DNA from: Bacillus crepusculi
GTDB taxonomy: Bacteria; Bacillota; Bacilli; Bacillales; Bacillaceae
Reading direction: 5' to 3'
Assembly: GCF_014764715.1 (NCBI RefSeq)
Contig: NZ_JACXXE010000002.1
Span: 124,001 to 188,000, forward strand
DNA: 64,000 bases
Below are positions 18,720-28,074 of the stretch, one piece after another. Position numbers and translations under genes: made by a program. The notes beneath the pieces are model-generated. The model worked only from the letters and a program-made list of their open reading frames with translations. It had not been told where the DNA came from and did not search any database. How positions within the stretch are numbered: the stretch's first letter is position 1; each line of letters opens with the position of its first letter.

Positions 18720-20177
18720 ATGACAACAACGGACGCAGCACTTCGTCAAAAGGTAGCAGAGCGTATTCGAAACTATGAGCATTTGGTGAAAAAAGATGTG
18801 TACCGCCAGCATTTTCATCTGATGCCGCCAGTCGGTCTTTTAAATGATCCGAATGGGCTGATTCAGTGGAAGGGGATTTATCATGTCTTTTATCAATGGC
18901 AGCCATTCAAAACGGGACATGGTGCGAAATTCTGGGGTCATTACACATCTACTGATCTAGTGAATTGGCAGCACGAAGAAGTCGCCCTCTCCCCGAGCGA
19001 TTGGTTTGATCAAAATGGCTGTTACTCCGGCAGCGCATTCATTGACGATGAAAAGATGTATGTGATGTACACCGGAAACGTTCGGGATGAACAAGGAAAC
19101 CGTGAGACATATCAATGTTTAGCTGTTTCAGAGGATGGGATTCATTTTCAAAAAAAGGGTGTCGTCGCAACGCTGCCAGAAGGATTCACCGCCCATTTTC
19201 GTGATCCGAAGGTATGGAAGCGAAATGGCCAGTGGTACATGGTTTTAGGTGCACAAAGCCTAGACCTGAAAGGACATTTGGTCTTGTTCACCTCTGATAC
19301 ATTAGACCATTGGACGTTTCAAGGCATAATTGCAGGGAGTGGAAAGAATGGATTAGACAGTTTCGGCTATATGTGGGAATGTCCAGATCTGTTTGAATTA
19401 GACGGCAGGGATGTATTGCTTGTTTCACCGCAAGGCTTAAAGCCTGATGGCTTAAAATATCATAATACACATCAATCGGGCTATTTTGTTGGTACATTGG
19501 ATGATTCGTCTTATCAATATACACACGGAGCATTTGAGGAGCTGGATCGCGGCTTTGACTTTTATGCACAGCAGACCTTCCAAGACGAATCAGGCAGGCG
19601 CATTTTAATTGGCTGGATGGGTGTGCCTGATCAAGGAGAAGAGTATCATCCGACGATTTCGTATCAATGGATACACTGCCTTACGATTCCGAGAGAGCTC
19701 CGTTTAGACGATGACGGACATCTGATTCAAAAGCCAGTTACTGAGCTCCAGGCCATGCGGACAAATGAACAAGAGCATGTTTTCCATATCAAGCGCTCCG
19801 TTCATTCCATTCCTGTAGATGATATGACTAGCGCAGAGATATTCATTGATCAAATTGACACACAAAAAGGATTTGAATGCTGTATTCGAGCAGCTGCCCA
19901 GATCATTTATGATAAAGATGAGGGGAAACTAACGTTAGAACGAGATCGATTTGCAGATCGATCAAAGGAAGTTCGTGAAGTAGAAATAGAGGAATTACAG
20001 AATTTGCATATCTTTATCGATGCATCGTCGATTGAGATTTTTGTAAACGGAGGCCGGGAAGTATTTACCTCACGTTACTTTCCTTCCCCGGGAAATAAAT
20101 CAATTTCGATCAGTGGAAGAAATGAAACAAAGCTGAAACTGAAGACATGGCATTTACAAAAAGAAGCAGGTCATTGA
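18720..20177 (+). CDS. sacA: Sucrose-6-phosphate hydrolase (GH32)
   Basis: 485 residues. Hydrolyses sucrose-6-phosphate to glucose-6-phosphate and fructose in the cytosol. GH32 signatures are all present: NDPNG with nucleophile Asp43, the FRDPKV transition-state Asp, and WECPDLF with the acid/base Glu. A C-terminal beta-sandwich follows (about 340-485). The ATG at 18720 is preferred because AAGGAG (18703-18708) overlaps the earlier GTG at 18708. It lies 19 bp after sacP in the same transcript. Confidence 0.95.
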   Translation: MTTTDAALRQKVAERIRNYEHLVKKDVYRQHFHLMPPVGLLNDPNGLIQWKGIYHVFYQWQPFKTGHGAKFWGHYTSTDLVNWQHEEVALSPSDWFDQNGCYSGSAFIDDEKMYVMYTGNVRDEQGNRETYQCLAVSEDGIHFQKKGVVATLPEGFTAHFRDPKVWKRNGQWYMVLGAQSLDLKGHLVLFTSDTLDHWTFQGIIAGSGKNGLDSFGYMWECPDLFELDGRDVLLVSPQGLKPDGLKYHNTHQSGYFVGTLDDSSYQYTHGAFEELDRGFDFYAQQTFQDESGRRILIGWMGVPDQGEEYHPTISYQWIHCLTIPRELRLDDDGHLIQKPVTELQAMRTNEQEHVFHIKRSVHSIPVDDMTSAEIFIDQIDTQKGFECCIRAAAQIIYDKDEGKLTLERDRFADRSKEVREVEIEELQNLHIFIDASSIEIFVNGGREVFTSRYFPSPGNKSISISGRNETKLKLKTWHLQKEAGH

Positions 20178-20189
20178 TCTGCTTTTTTT
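20165..20189 (+). terminator. Terminator of sacPA
   Basis: AGCAGGTCA / TGATCTGCT inverted repeat overlapping the sacA stop, followed by a run of T. Confidence 0.75.
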
Positions 20190-20376
20190 CTAGTGAGATC
20201 AGCCTGTATCTTAGAGCCTATAGCGCATAGAAACAAGGGCTGCCACAGGTGGCGGTGAGCGGTTTGATGACGTTTTACATATATGATAACAGGTGGAATT
20301 ATGGTATCATTTTTAAATATATACAGCTGAGGCTGACGTTTATCCAAATGCGGTAGGACAAAAAGGGGTTGTTTAC

Positions 20377-20631
20377 TTGAATTCAAAACAGCAGCCGACG
20401 ACTAGAAAACGCTTGGAGACAATGGCAGATCATGTTGAAGATAAACGTGAAGAATATAAAGAATTGCTCATTCAAGTCCAATCTATTCTCGGTGAACCTT
20501 CTCTAGAGCAGGAAGAATTGAAAGAGAAGCTGTCAGATACGTATAAACAAATGAAAGAATACGCCTTATTTGTTGAATCCATTGAAGCCTTTATTCGAAA
20601 AATGGCGAAAGAATCTGATCAGCAAAAATAG
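20377..20631 (+). CDS. ywdA: Small hydrophilic protein YwdA
   Basis: 84 residues, highly charged and probably helical (LEQEELKEKLSDTYKQMKEY), with no membrane segment. Function unknown. The start is TTG at 20377 with AAAAAGGGG about 9 bases upstream. It sits between sacA and pdxK exactly like B. subtilis ywdA. The 190-bp gap before it shows no other feature. Confidence 0.75.
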   Translation: MNSKQQPTTRKRLETMADHVEDKREEYKELLIQVQSILGEPSLEQEELKEKLSDTYKQMKEYALFVESIEAFIRKMAKESDQQK

Positions 20632-20698
20632 GTATTCCTGTATGGATAAAGAGTGTACTCGGGTGCGGGTATGCTTTTTTCATGAGATGAAAATAAAC

Positions 20699-20736
20699 AA
20701 AAAACCGATTCACCCAAGCGGCGAATCGGTTTTTTC
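20699..20736. terminator. Bidirectional terminator between ywdA and pdxK
   Basis: AAAAACCGATTC / GAATCGGTTTTT stem with a CCCAAGCGGC-like loop; A run on one side and T run on the other serve both convergent genes. Confidence 0.85.
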
Positions 20737-20740
20737 TGTT

Positions 20741-21550
20741 CTATTTATCAAAACGATGGGCGGAATGTTTCGTTGGTCCGATGTATTCGTTTAGCTGGAA
20801 AGAGCCTTTGATGGCAGCGGTGATGAATTCTTTTGCTGCATAAATGGCTTCTTTCACGTCTGAGCCGTTTGCTAGTTCAGCTGTGACTGCGGCTGAGAAT
20901 GTGCAGCCTGCGCCGTGTGTGTATTCTGTGTCGATCTTATCAGATTCAAGGCGTTCGAAGGTTTGTCCATCATAAAGCAAGTCAATCGCTTTATCTGGGC
21001 TTAGCTTACCGCCGCCAGTGATGACGACATACTTTGCACCGAGTTCGTGGATGCGTTTGGCTGCTTCTTCCATTTGTTCAATCGTTTTGATCTCACCGAT
21101 TCCGCTTAATTGACCAGCTTCGAAAAGGTTAGGTGTGATGACGGTAGCCAGTGGCGTGAGCTTTTCGCGCAGTGCTTCAGCGTGCTCTGGATAAAGGACT
21201 TCATTTGCACCCTTACAAACCATGACAGGATCAATGACGACATTTTTCAAATCATATGTTTTGATGGTGTCAGCGGCAAGTTCAATCACGTCGACCGTTG
21301 GGAGCATGCCTGTTTTCAGCGCATCTACACCGATGCCTTCCACGATTGTAGAGAGCTGCGCGCGGATTGTTGATGTATCGATTGGAAACACTTGATGATC
21401 CCAGTGGTTATGAGGATCCATTGCAACGACAACGGTTAAAGCTGTCATCCCGTAGACGTTTTTTTCTTGAAACGTTTTTAAATCTGCTTGGATACCTGCA
21501 CCGCCGCTTGAATCCGAGCCTGCGATGGTGAGTGCTTTATTCATAGACAT
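20741..21550 (-). CDS. pdxK: Pyridoxal/hydroxymethylpyrimidine kinase (ThiD-like PdxK)
   Basis: 269 residues. A ribokinase-fold kinase. The B. subtilis orthologue (YwdB, formerly called ThiD) phosphorylates pyridoxal/pyridoxine and also hydroxymethylpyrimidine. Seen: SDSSGGAGIQADLKTF near the N-terminus and the THGAGCTFSAA anion hole with the lid Cys/Asp typical of this group. The ATG at 21550 (product MSMNKALTIAG) has GGAGG 10 bases upstream. Longer in-frame extensions lack a ribosome site. Whether B6 salvage or thiamine synthesis is its main role cannot be read from the sequence. Confidence 0.9.
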   Translation of the reverse strand: MSMNKALTIAGSDSSGGAGIQADLKTFQEKNVYGMTALTVVVAMDPHNHWDHQVFPIDTSTIRAQLSTIVEGIGVDALKTGMLPTVDVIELAADTIKTYDLKNVVIDPVMVCKGANEVLYPEHAEALREKLTPLATVITPNLFEAGQLSGIGEIKTIEQMEEAAKRIHELGAKYVVITGGGKLSPDKAIDLLYDGQTFERLESDKIDTEYTHGAGCTFSAAVTAELANGSDVKEAIYAAKEFITAAIKGSFQLNEYIGPTKHSAHRFDK

Positions 21551-21639
21551 AGTTGCTGAACCTCCAATGTGATGTGTAACAGTTACTGTTCTAACCCTTA
21601 TTATAATCAGCTTTTCCATTTATCACAATGAAACGACAT

Positions 21640-21666
21640 AAAAAAGCGTTCCTCTCTTCGGAACGC
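21640..21666 (-). terminator. Terminator of the YflT-like gene
   Basis: GCGTTCC (21646-21652) / GGAACGC (21660-21666); on the minus strand the stem is followed by TTTTTT. It separates the gene from pdxK. Confidence 0.85.
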
Positions 21667-21675
21667 CTGCATTCT

Positions 21676-21981
21676 TTACCTTTTACAAATCACCAATTTC
21701 CCTTTTTTTAATTCATCTAAAAGCGTTAAGGCTAACTCCTGATCGGCGCCTACCGACATCATTTTGGCCATCAGTTCATCATCCCGGGTGCGAATGACAT
21801 TGGCAATTTGATCTAAAATCCCTTGATCGACCGCTGTCATGCTTTTGGCATCTGTATGCTCCGTTATGGTATCAGAGCGTTCTGGATCGTACGCAAAAAC
21901 GAAGACTGCATCCTTTGGTGAATGTATGTTTTCAATGGTTTGTTTCGCTTCTTTGCTATTCTCTACCGTGATATATTCCAT
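21676..21981 (-). CDS. General-stress YflT-like domain protein
   Basis: 101 residues. The N-terminal half (MEYITVENSKEAKQTIENI then VFVFAYDPERSDTI) follows the pattern of the YflT/general stress protein 17M domain. The C-terminal half is helical. No enzyme motif is visible. The ATG at 21981 is chosen because AAGGAG lies 8 bases upstream; the GTG at 21990 overlaps that site. I do not recognise a B. subtilis gene symbol for it. Confidence 0.65.
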   Translation of the reverse strand: MEYITVENSKEAKQTIENIHSPKDAVFVFAYDPERSDTITEHTDAKSMTAVDQGILDQIANVIRTRDDELMAKMMSVGADQELALTLLDELKKGKLVICKR

Positions 21982-22109
21982 AGTGATCACTCCTTTTCAT
22001 CAAAAATTCCCATTTTCCCGTCAAATCAAACCGCCTTTTATATCATGAGAAGAAAGCCAATTTATGTTTTAATGGAAAAAGAAGAATCTATTAAAGGAGT
22101 AAGCTAAAT

Positions 22110-22937
22110 ATGAAGATTTCCTTATTAATTGTGACACATAATCGGCTCAGTGCGCTGTGTGAGCTGCTTGAATCCATTTCGAGACAAACCATGCAGCCTT
22201 TTGAAATTGTAGTCGTGAATGATGCAGGGGAGCGAGTGGAGATCATTCAGGAACTTTATCCTGAGCTTCCGATCCGCTTGATTCATTTAGATGAGAATGT
22301 CCAGCATGTCAATGCAAGAAATGTGGGGGTACGGGAGCTGACAGGCGATGTCATCATGCTAAGTGACGACGATGATTACTTTACACCTTGTCATATCGAA
22401 CGTATGAGCCAGGCGCTGGATGACGCCGATTTTGTCTTTTCTGATGCAGAAATTGTTTCATTTGAAGAAAAAGGTGCTACCCGTTTTCCATTATCGAGAC
22501 GTTTGTTTGCTTATACAGCGGATATTGAGGATATGCGTGTCTTTTCTACATATGTTCCTTCCGGCAGTATGTATAAACGCCGTATACACGATGAGATTGG
22601 CTACTTTGATCCAGCGATGCATCATTACTGGGACTGGGATTTTTTCTTGCGAGTATCACAGCATGCCCGGGTAAAACGGGTGCCTGCTGCCAGCGTGATC
22701 TATGCGTTTTTTGACGGCGGTGGGAATCAGTCTAGTGATCTTGGTGAAACAAGGAAGAACTACTTAGATGATCTAAGTGAAAAGCATGAGCTAGGCGACT
22801 TGCCAACAGCAAACTTTGCTGTCCTATTAGAAGAACCAGCGATGAAAAAACGAGAATCAGAGAGTGAGATTGTGTGGGATGGAAAGCCGATGATCTCAAG
22901 GCTGGCGCAGCAAAGAGAAGGAGGCGAACCCCAATGA
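22110..22937 (+). CDS. ywdF: Family 2 glycosyltransferase YwdF
   Basis: 275 residues with a GT-A fold. Seen: the N-terminal [20 protein letters not shown], the acidic DDD segment ([17 protein letters not shown]) expected to bind the metal-nucleotide sugar, and [12 protein letters not shown] further on. Acceptor and donor unknown. AAAGGAG precedes the ATG at 22110. Its stop overlaps the ung start by four bases (ATGA), so the two are translated together, as in B. subtilis. Confidence 0.88.
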   Translation: MKISLLIVTHNRLSALCELLESISRQTMQPFEIVVVNDAGERVEIIQELYPELPIRLIHLDENVQHVNARNVGVRELTGDVIMLSDDDDYFTPCHIERMSQALDDADFVFSDAEIVSFEEKGATRFPLSRRLFAYTADIEDMRVFSTYVPSGSMYKRRIHDEIGYFDPAMHHYWDWDFFLRVSQHARVKRVPAASVIYAFFDGGGNQSSDLGETRKNYLDDLSEKHELGDLPTANFAVLLEEPAMKKRESESEIVWDGKPMISRLAQQREGGEPQ

Positions 22938-23614
22938 AGCCATTTTTAAATGATAGCTGGTGGGCTGTGATGAAAAGTGAATTTGAACAGCCGTATTATC
23001 AGGAATTACGTGAATGGATGAAGGAAGAATATCGCACGCAGACCATTTTTCCAAAACCAGATGATGTGTATCGTGCCCTTCATTTGACGTCATATGAAGA
23101 GGTCAAAGTGGTGATTTTAGGACAAGATCCGTATCATGGCCCAGGGCAGGCACATGGATTAAGCTTTTCTGTTCAGCCTGGCGTGAAACACCCGCCATCT
23201 TTGAGAAATATTTTTCAGGAGCTAAAGGATGATCTTGGCTGTCCTGTCCCAAACCATGGCTCACTTGTTAGCTGGGCAGAGCAGGGGGTTCTGCTCTTAA
23301 ACACTGTGCTAACCGTGAGAAAGGGCGAGGCGAATTCGCATAAAGGCAAGGGCTGGGAACGTGTGACAGACCGAATCATTGATGTGCTGAATGAACGGGA
23401 TCAGCCTGTCGTCTTTGTGTTATGGGGAAGACATGCCCAAAATAAGAAAGAGCGCATTGATCAAAGCAAGCATTACATCATTGAGTCACCTCATCCAAGT
23501 CCTTTTTCTGCAAGAAACGGCTTTTTTGGCAGTCGTCCGTTTTCAAAGGTAAACGCGTATTTAAGGCAAATGGGAATTGAAGAAATCAATTGGTGTATCG
23601 AGGATATTGAATGA
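22934..23614 (+). CDS. ung: Uracil-DNA glycosylase
   Basis: 226 residues. Removes uracil from DNA in base-excision repair. Motif [18 protein letters not shown] carries the catalytic Asp65, and [19 protein letters not shown] carries the catalytic His and the minor-groove loop. The ATG at 22934 has AAGGAGG 9 bases upstream and gives the expected length; the open frame extends upstream inside ywdF but without a signal. Confidence 0.97.
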   Translation: MKPFLNDSWWAVMKSEFEQPYYQELREWMKEEYRTQTIFPKPDDVYRALHLTSYEEVKVVILGQDPYHGPGQAHGLSFSVQPGVKHPPSLRNIFQELKDDLGCPVPNHGSLVSWAEQGVLLLNTVLTVRKGEANSHKGKGWERVTDRIIDVLNERDQPVVFVLWGRHAQNKKERIDQSKHYIIESPHPSPFSARNGFFGSRPFSKVNAYLRQMGIEEINWCIEDIE

Positions 23615-23618
23615 AAAT

Positions 23619-23645
23619 AGGACGAGGGGAATCCCCTTCGTCCTG
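23619..23645. terminator. Terminator between ung and ywdH
   Basis: AGGACGAGGGGA / TCCCCTTCGTCCT hairpin with one mismatch, serving convergent genes; T-rich sequence on both exits. Confidence 0.8.
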
Positions 23646-23646
23646 T

Positions 23647-25005
23647 TTATTTTAAAAATTTACGGACGATGTCGAGCCCATTTTTCGCATTTGGATAACG
23701 GAAGGAAAAATCAAAGCGATTGGTTTGTCGCAGGACGCTTTTTTCATGTGTAAAGGTGAAAAAGCTTTCCTTCCCATGATATCGCCCCATACCGCTTTCG
23801 CCGACGCCTCCGAATGGCAGGTAAGGAGTAGCGACATGCATGAGCGTGTCATTGATACAACCTCCGCCAAAGGAGAGATTGTCTAGGATATAGGATTCCG
23901 TTTCTTTCCTTGTGGTAAATAAGTAAAGAGCAAGCGGCTTCGGTCTTTTCTTAATCATGTCCGCTGCCTCGTGCAGAGAATCGAAGGTCATGACAGGCAG
24001 AATCGGTCCGAAAATTTCTTCCTGCATCACGGGATCTTCCCAAGTGATGTGATCCAGAATGGTCGGTGCGATTTTAAGCTCCTGTTCATTGCGCTGTCCG
24101 CCCGTTACGATCGTTCCATTTGAAAGAAATTGCGAGAGCCTGTCAAAATGACGCTGGCTGACATTTTTTCCAAAGTGCGGATGCATTTCGGGCTGTTCAC
24201 CGTAAAAGTCGCGGATACACACCGTCATTTCTCGTAAAAGATCCTCTTTGATGGATTCATGAACGAGCAAATAGTCTGGTGCAATGCATGTTTGTCCTGC
24301 ATTGGTGAATTTTCCAAAGGTGATTCGCTTCGCCGCAAGCTTGATGTCTGCATCAGGCATGACGATGCAAGGGCTTTTTCCGCCAAGCTCAAGTGTGACA
24401 GGTGTTAGATGCTTTGCGGCTGCTTCCATGACAACTTTGCCGACCGCCACACTTCCAGTAAAGAAGATATAATCAAAGGGTAGCTTCAGCAGTTCTGTAC
24501 TGACATCTATACCACCTTCTACGACCGCCGCATGCTCTTTTTGAAACACACGTTCCACAATTGAGCCGATCACTTGTGAGACTTGCGGCGTCAGTTCTGA
24601 CGGTTTTAATGTGACGGCATTTCCCGCAGAAATGGCTCCGACTAATGGAGAAAGCGCCAGTTGGAAAGGATAATTCCAAGGGGCAATAATGAGCACAGCT
24701 CCGTATGGTTCCTTGATGATCATGCTTTTCGATCCGATATGAGTCATAGGTGTTTTCGCGCGGGATGGCTTTGCCCATTTGTGCAGGTGCTTGATGGTAT
24801 GATTGATCTCTTCATACACCATCCCAATCTCTGTTGTATAAGCTTCCTGTTCCGATTTATGTAAATCATGTGCTAAGGCTTGTAAAATGCCTTTTTCATG
24901 CTGTTTGATTTCTGCTTTCAAGTCTTTAAGAATGCGAATACGTTCTTGAACCGCCGGCTTTTGAAAGACTTTTTGTTTGTGAAAAAGAGCAGTGAGCTTG
25001 TCCAT
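23647..25005 (-). CDS. ywdH: Aldehyde dehydrogenase YwdH
   Basis: 452 residues, the length of class 3-like NAD(P) aldehyde dehydrogenases. Seen: [14 protein letters not shown] (cofactor site), [11 protein letters not shown], catalytic Glu in [11 protein letters not shown] and catalytic Cys in [11 protein letters not shown]. The C-terminus [17 protein letters not shown] has the positively charged tail seen in fatty-aldehyde members. The physiological aldehyde is unknown. Convergent with ung. Confidence 0.92.
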   Translation of the reverse strand: MDKLTALFHKQKVFQKPAVQERIRILKDLKAEIKQHEKGILQALAHDLHKSEQEAYTTEIGMVYEEINHTIKHLHKWAKPSRAKTPMTHIGSKSMIIKEPYGAVLIIAPWNYPFQLALSPLVGAISAGNAVTLKPSELTPQVSQVIGSIVERVFQKEHAAVVEGGIDVSTELLKLPFDYIFFTGSVAVGKVVMEAAAKHLTPVTLELGGKSPCIVMPDADIKLAAKRITFGKFTNAGQTCIAPDYLLVHESIKEDLLREMTVCIRDFYGEQPEMHPHFGKNVSQRHFDRLSQFLSNGTIVTGGQRNEQELKIAPTILDHITWEDPVMQEEIFGPILPVMTFDSLHEAADMIKKRPKPLALYLFTTRKETESYILDNLSFGGGCINDTLMHVATPYLPFGGVGESGMGRYHGKESFFTFTHEKSVLRQTNRFDFSFRYPNAKNGLDIVRKFLK

Positions 25006-25173
25006 TATTCAATCCTTTCATAGACGATTTTGTTCCTCTTATTATGTGTGAAAGACCAATACCGGTCAAATGAGAGGTCCAAGCGCACACTGCTTTGAAA
25101 AAATAACCCATTCGGTTTGTTCATTTGGTAAAATAATGTTGAAAACGAATTTTTTAGATTGGAGGGTCTACCC

Positions 25174-25506
25174 TTGAATATTCATATATCAAGCCTGCTT
25201 CAAAAAATGGAAGAAGCGGTTCAAAAAGCGAAACAAAGTGGCAATGATGAAGAGGTGAAACGTCAAGTGGCGGCGATTTCTTCATTATGTGATGTCATTC
25301 TTGACGCGCCGTCACAAGTGCAGGTACCGCCGTCTTCGGTCATCTCACCACCTCCATCCATCTCTACACCACCTTCGCCATCTGTGTCTACAGATCAAGC
25401 CATGCTTGAGAAGCTGATGGGCACGAGTGGTGCAAAAAAGTTTCAGCATAAAGAAGAGGGGCAAAAAGAGAAGGACGGGAACGGCGACTCTATTTTTGAT
25501 TTTTAA
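25174..25506 (+). CDS. ywdI: Small protein YwdI
   Basis: 110 residues. A helical N-terminus (LLQKMEEAVQKAKQSGNDEEVKRQV) is followed by a Pro/Ser-rich linker (PPSSVISPPPSISTPPSP) and a charged tail ending DSIFDF. Function unknown. The start is TTG at 25174 with GGAGGG (25161-25166) 7 bases upstream; the TTG at 25159 overlaps that site. Position between ywdH and ywdJ matches B. subtilis ywdI. Confidence 0.75.
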   Translation: MNIHISSLLQKMEEAVQKAKQSGNDEEVKRQVAAISSLCDVILDAPSQVQVPPSSVISPPPSISTPPSPSVSTDQAMLEKLMGTSGAKKFQHKEEGQKEKDGNGDSIFDF

Positions 25507-25539
25507 TGGTCTTTTCACGACAAAGGGAAGGTGATCGGT

Positions 25540-26847
25540 TTGAAACTATTTTTGGGCGCCATTCAGTGGATGGCATTTTTCATCGCAGCATCTATTGCAG
25601 TACCGATTGCGATTGCACAAGCGTTTGAATTAAATCAAGTGCAATCGGCAGAGCTGATTCAGAGTACATTCTTTTCACTTGGACTTGTGGCGATGGTGCA
25701 GTGTTTATGCGGCCATATGCTGCCGATCAATGAAAGTCCAGCAGGGCTGTGGTGGGGTGTTTATACCCTTTATGCGGGCATGACGGGGACGATCTTTGCA
25801 ACGTACCCTGAAACCCTGCAAGCCTTACAAGGGGCTTTAATTTTTAGTGCTGCTTTCTTTTTTATTTTTAGTCTATTTAAAATCATTAATTGGCTCGCGT
25901 CGTTATTTACGCCAGTCGTCACAGGCATTTACCTGCTTTTACTTGTTGTGCAGTTAAGTCAGCCAATCATGAAAGGGCTGATGGGTATCGGCTATCGGGG
26001 CAATCAGGTGGATGGGCTTGTCTTTTGCTTATCGATCTTGATTATTATTCTTACCTTCATGATCAGCCGCTCAAAATGGCAATACTTAAGGCAGTTTTCT
26101 GTGTTATTCGCACTTGCAGGCGGGTGGCTGTTATTTGCTTTACTCGGATTGGCGAAGCCCGTTCGAATTCCTGAGCATATCATCGAGTTTCCGAAGCTGT
26201 TCCCATTCGGCATGCCGGTCTTTGACAGTGGATTACTTGTCACGTCCTTTTTTATTACGATTTTACTCATTGTGAATATGCTGGCAAGTATTCGAATTGT
26301 GGAAAGTTCAGTGAAGGCATTTGGTGAGCTGCGTGAGCGCAAAAGAGCTCGGCCTGCTGGTTTTGTGGCAGCATTTGGTCATTTACTGAGCGGGATGATC
26401 GGTGCGATTGCGCCTGTCCCTATTTCGGGGGCAGCAGGATTTATCCAGACAACAAAAATTCCATCGAGAAAGCCATTTTTCATAGGGAGCCTGCTCATTG
26501 TGTTGATTAGTTTATTTCCACTCATGATGAGCTTTTTCTCCGCATTGCCGTCACCTGTGGGGCTCGCTGTGAACTTTGTGGTGTTTTCCTCTATGATTGG
26601 GATTGCGATGTCTGAATTTGATCAGTATGAAAAAGAAGAAATCCCGCGGATTCGCTTTGTTCTTGGGATTGCCGTTTTAGCAGGCGTGGGGGCAATGTTT
26701 GTGCCGCAGGGAGCCTTAAAAGGCATGCATCCTGTGCTCATTTCATTATTAAGCAACGGTCTTGTTCTAGGTACGCTCATCGCAATTGTGGTTGATCAAG
26801 TCTTGCTACGAAAGAAGAAGAAATCCGACAATCTCGTGTCAGCGTAA
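25540..26847 (+). CDS. ywdJ: NCS2-family nucleobase permease YwdJ
   Basis: 435 residues with about twelve membrane helices. The family (nucleobase:cation symporter-2, uracil/xanthine permeases) takes up purines or pyrimidines. Seen: the helix-8/10 region IGAIAPVPISGAAGFIQTT, close to the family signature but with substitutions, so the substrate is uncertain. The start is TTG at 25540 (9 bases after AAGGGAAGG); the GTG at 25531 is too close. It lies 33 bp after ywdI, probably co-transcribed. Confidence 0.85.
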   Translation: MKLFLGAIQWMAFFIAASIAVPIAIAQAFELNQVQSAELIQSTFFSLGLVAMVQCLCGHMLPINESPAGLWWGVYTLYAGMTGTIFATYPETLQALQGALIFSAAFFFIFSLFKIINWLASLFTPVVTGIYLLLLVVQLSQPIMKGLMGIGYRGNQVDGLVFCLSILIIILTFMISRSKWQYLRQFSVLFALAGGWLLFALLGLAKPVRIPEHIIEFPKLFPFGMPVFDSGLLVTSFFITILLIVNMLASIRIVESSVKAFGELRERKRARPAGFVAAFGHLLSGMIGAIAPVPISGAAGFIQTTKIPSRKPFFIGSLLIVLISLFPLMMSFFSALPSPVGLAVNFVVFSSMIGIAMSEFDQYEKEEIPRIRFVLGIAVLAGVGAMFVPQGALKGMHPVLISLLSNGLVLGTLIAIVVDQVLLRKKKKSDNLVSA

Positions 26848-26917
26848 AAGGAAAGTTGAATGTCGGCTGTGACCCGCGCTATGATAAACATAATTGATGA
26901 GATAAGGAGAATGACGA

Positions 26918-27289
26918 ATGAAACTATTTTTCATATTAGGTGCCATTAACGCCATGCTTGCGGTTGGTCTTGGAGCCTTCGGTGCACATGGACTGGAAGG
27001 GAAAATCCCTGAAAAGTATATTGAGATATGGAATAAAGGGGTTCAATATCAGATGTTCCATGCAATTGGCCTATTTATTGTCGCTTTTCTTGCAGATAAG
27101 CTGTCAGGTGTGTCTCTAGTTCCTACCGCTGGCTGGGTGATGCTTGCAGGTATCCTTTTCTTCTCGGGAAGCCTTTATGTACTCGCCTTGACCCAGGTAA
27201 AGATTTTGGGTGCCATTACCCCAATTGGCGGAGTGGCATTTATCGCTTCTTGGATCATGCTTGTGATTGCAGCAGCAAAAAATTTATAA
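26918..27289 (+). CDS. ywdK: DUF423 membrane protein YwdK
   Basis: 123 residues with four helices. Belongs to the DUF423 (UPF0382) small membrane family, with hallmarks [11 protein letters not shown] near the N-terminus and [10 protein letters not shown]. Function unknown. ATAAGGAG precedes the ATG at 26918. Confidence 0.9.
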   Translation: MKLFFILGAINAMLAVGLGAFGAHGLEGKIPEKYIEIWNKGVQYQMFHAIGLFIVAFLADKLSGVSLVPTAGWVMLAGILFFSGSLYVLALTQVKILGAITPIGGVAFIASWIMLVIAAAKNL

Positions 27290-27292
27290 GTC

Positions 27293-27327
27293 AAAAAACC
27301 GATGCTCTGATGGGGCATCGGTTTTTT
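27293..27327. terminator. Bidirectional terminator after ywdK
   Basis: CCGATGC (27299-27305) / GCATCGG (27315-27321), flanked by A6 and T6, for ywdK and the convergent cupin gene. Confidence 0.9.
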
Positions 27328-27328
27328 C

Positions 27329-27946
27329 TTAGCTCCAGTAAGGGGTATAGTTGGGCGGTGCTTGATAATAAGGGACGTAGTGAGACGGAGGGACAGGATG
27401 CGATTGGGCCTCTTCCTCCCTGTGGCAGAACGGTCCGATAAATACACTTGGTGTCACAGGCTGTGTCGCCTTCTTCCACTCTGTTTCGTTCATGCAATAC
27501 GTATGTGCCATGATGTGAGAGGGGGTAAGGGTGAGAAGGTCTGAGCCTAGGATCACTTCTGGCGTAGATGCATTAAAAATGGCTAACAAATGAGTTCTGT
27601 CCTGAAGGGCGATCTCATAGTGCCACCAGCCTTGAGGCACGTTTGCTACCTGTCCAGGGGTAATGGTATAGGTGTGTAGCTTTTTTGTAAATGGATTCAG
27701 CATAGATACAGCAGCAGAACCCGTTATACAGTAAACAAGCTCTGCGGCATTTTGATGATAATGAGGCTCTACTACTTTGCTTTTACTCAAATAGATGTCC
27801 AGCAGGGATACTTGATCCAACGAGTTTAATTGTTTTTTTCCTAAAACATTTATTAGGTTATGTTGATCATATTTGACAAGGGGGCTTTGATTCAGATCGT
27901 ATGAATATTTGACATTTGGTGATGTATAATCCAGCTCAACAGTCAT
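27329..27946 (-). CDS. Cupin-domain protein, possibly spore-associated
   Basis: 205 residues. A single cupin barrel with metal-binding motif EPHYHQNAAELVYCITG and a second motif around NVPQGWWHYEIAL, most like germin/oxalate-decarboxylase-type cupins. The C-terminal 30 residues are Pro/Tyr/His-rich (PVPPSHYVPYYQAPP), as in many coat proteins. The ATG at 27946 follows AGAGGTG at 6 bases. The upstream region has a sigma-K-like promoter and the next gene is gerQ, so spore-coat location is plausible but inferred. Enzymatic activity is unknown. Confidence 0.7.
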   Translation of the reverse strand: MTVELDYTSPNVKYSYDLNQSPLVKYDQHNLINVLGKKQLNSLDQVSLLDIYLSKSKVVEPHYHQNAAELVYCITGSAAVSMLNPFTKKLHTYTITPGQVANVPQGWWHYEIALQDRTHLLAIFNASTPEVILGSDLLTLTPSHIMAHTYCMNETEWKKATQPVTPSVFIGPFCHREEEAQSHPVPPSHYVPYYQAPPNYTPYWS

Positions 27947-27983
27947 TGATGTCACCTCTAGGCTTTTGATAAAAACTACTAGG

Positions 27984-28016
27984 CATCTTATGAGCGGCGC
28001 CTGAAAGGTGTGTCAA
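27984..28016 (-). promoter_or_regulatory. Sigma-K-like (or sigma-A) promoter of the cupin gene
   Basis: On the minus strand CACA (28009-28012) is 16 bases from CATAAGATG (27984-27992). Sigma-K consensus is mACm-N16-17-CATAnnnTA, so only the last base differs. TTGACA (28011-28016) with an 18-base spacer to CATAAG would be a weaker sigma-A alternative. Confidence 0.5.
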
Positions 28017-28036
28017 AAACCTAGTCAAAAGAAAAG

Positions 28037-28062
28037 AAGCAAGGGCGTCTGTACCCTTGCTT
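28037..28062 (-). terminator. Terminator of gerQ
   Basis: AAGCAAGGG / CCCTTGCTT hairpin immediately after the gerQ stop, with T-rich sequence on the minus-strand exit. Confidence 0.8.
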
Positions 28063-28074
28063 TTCTGCTTGAAG

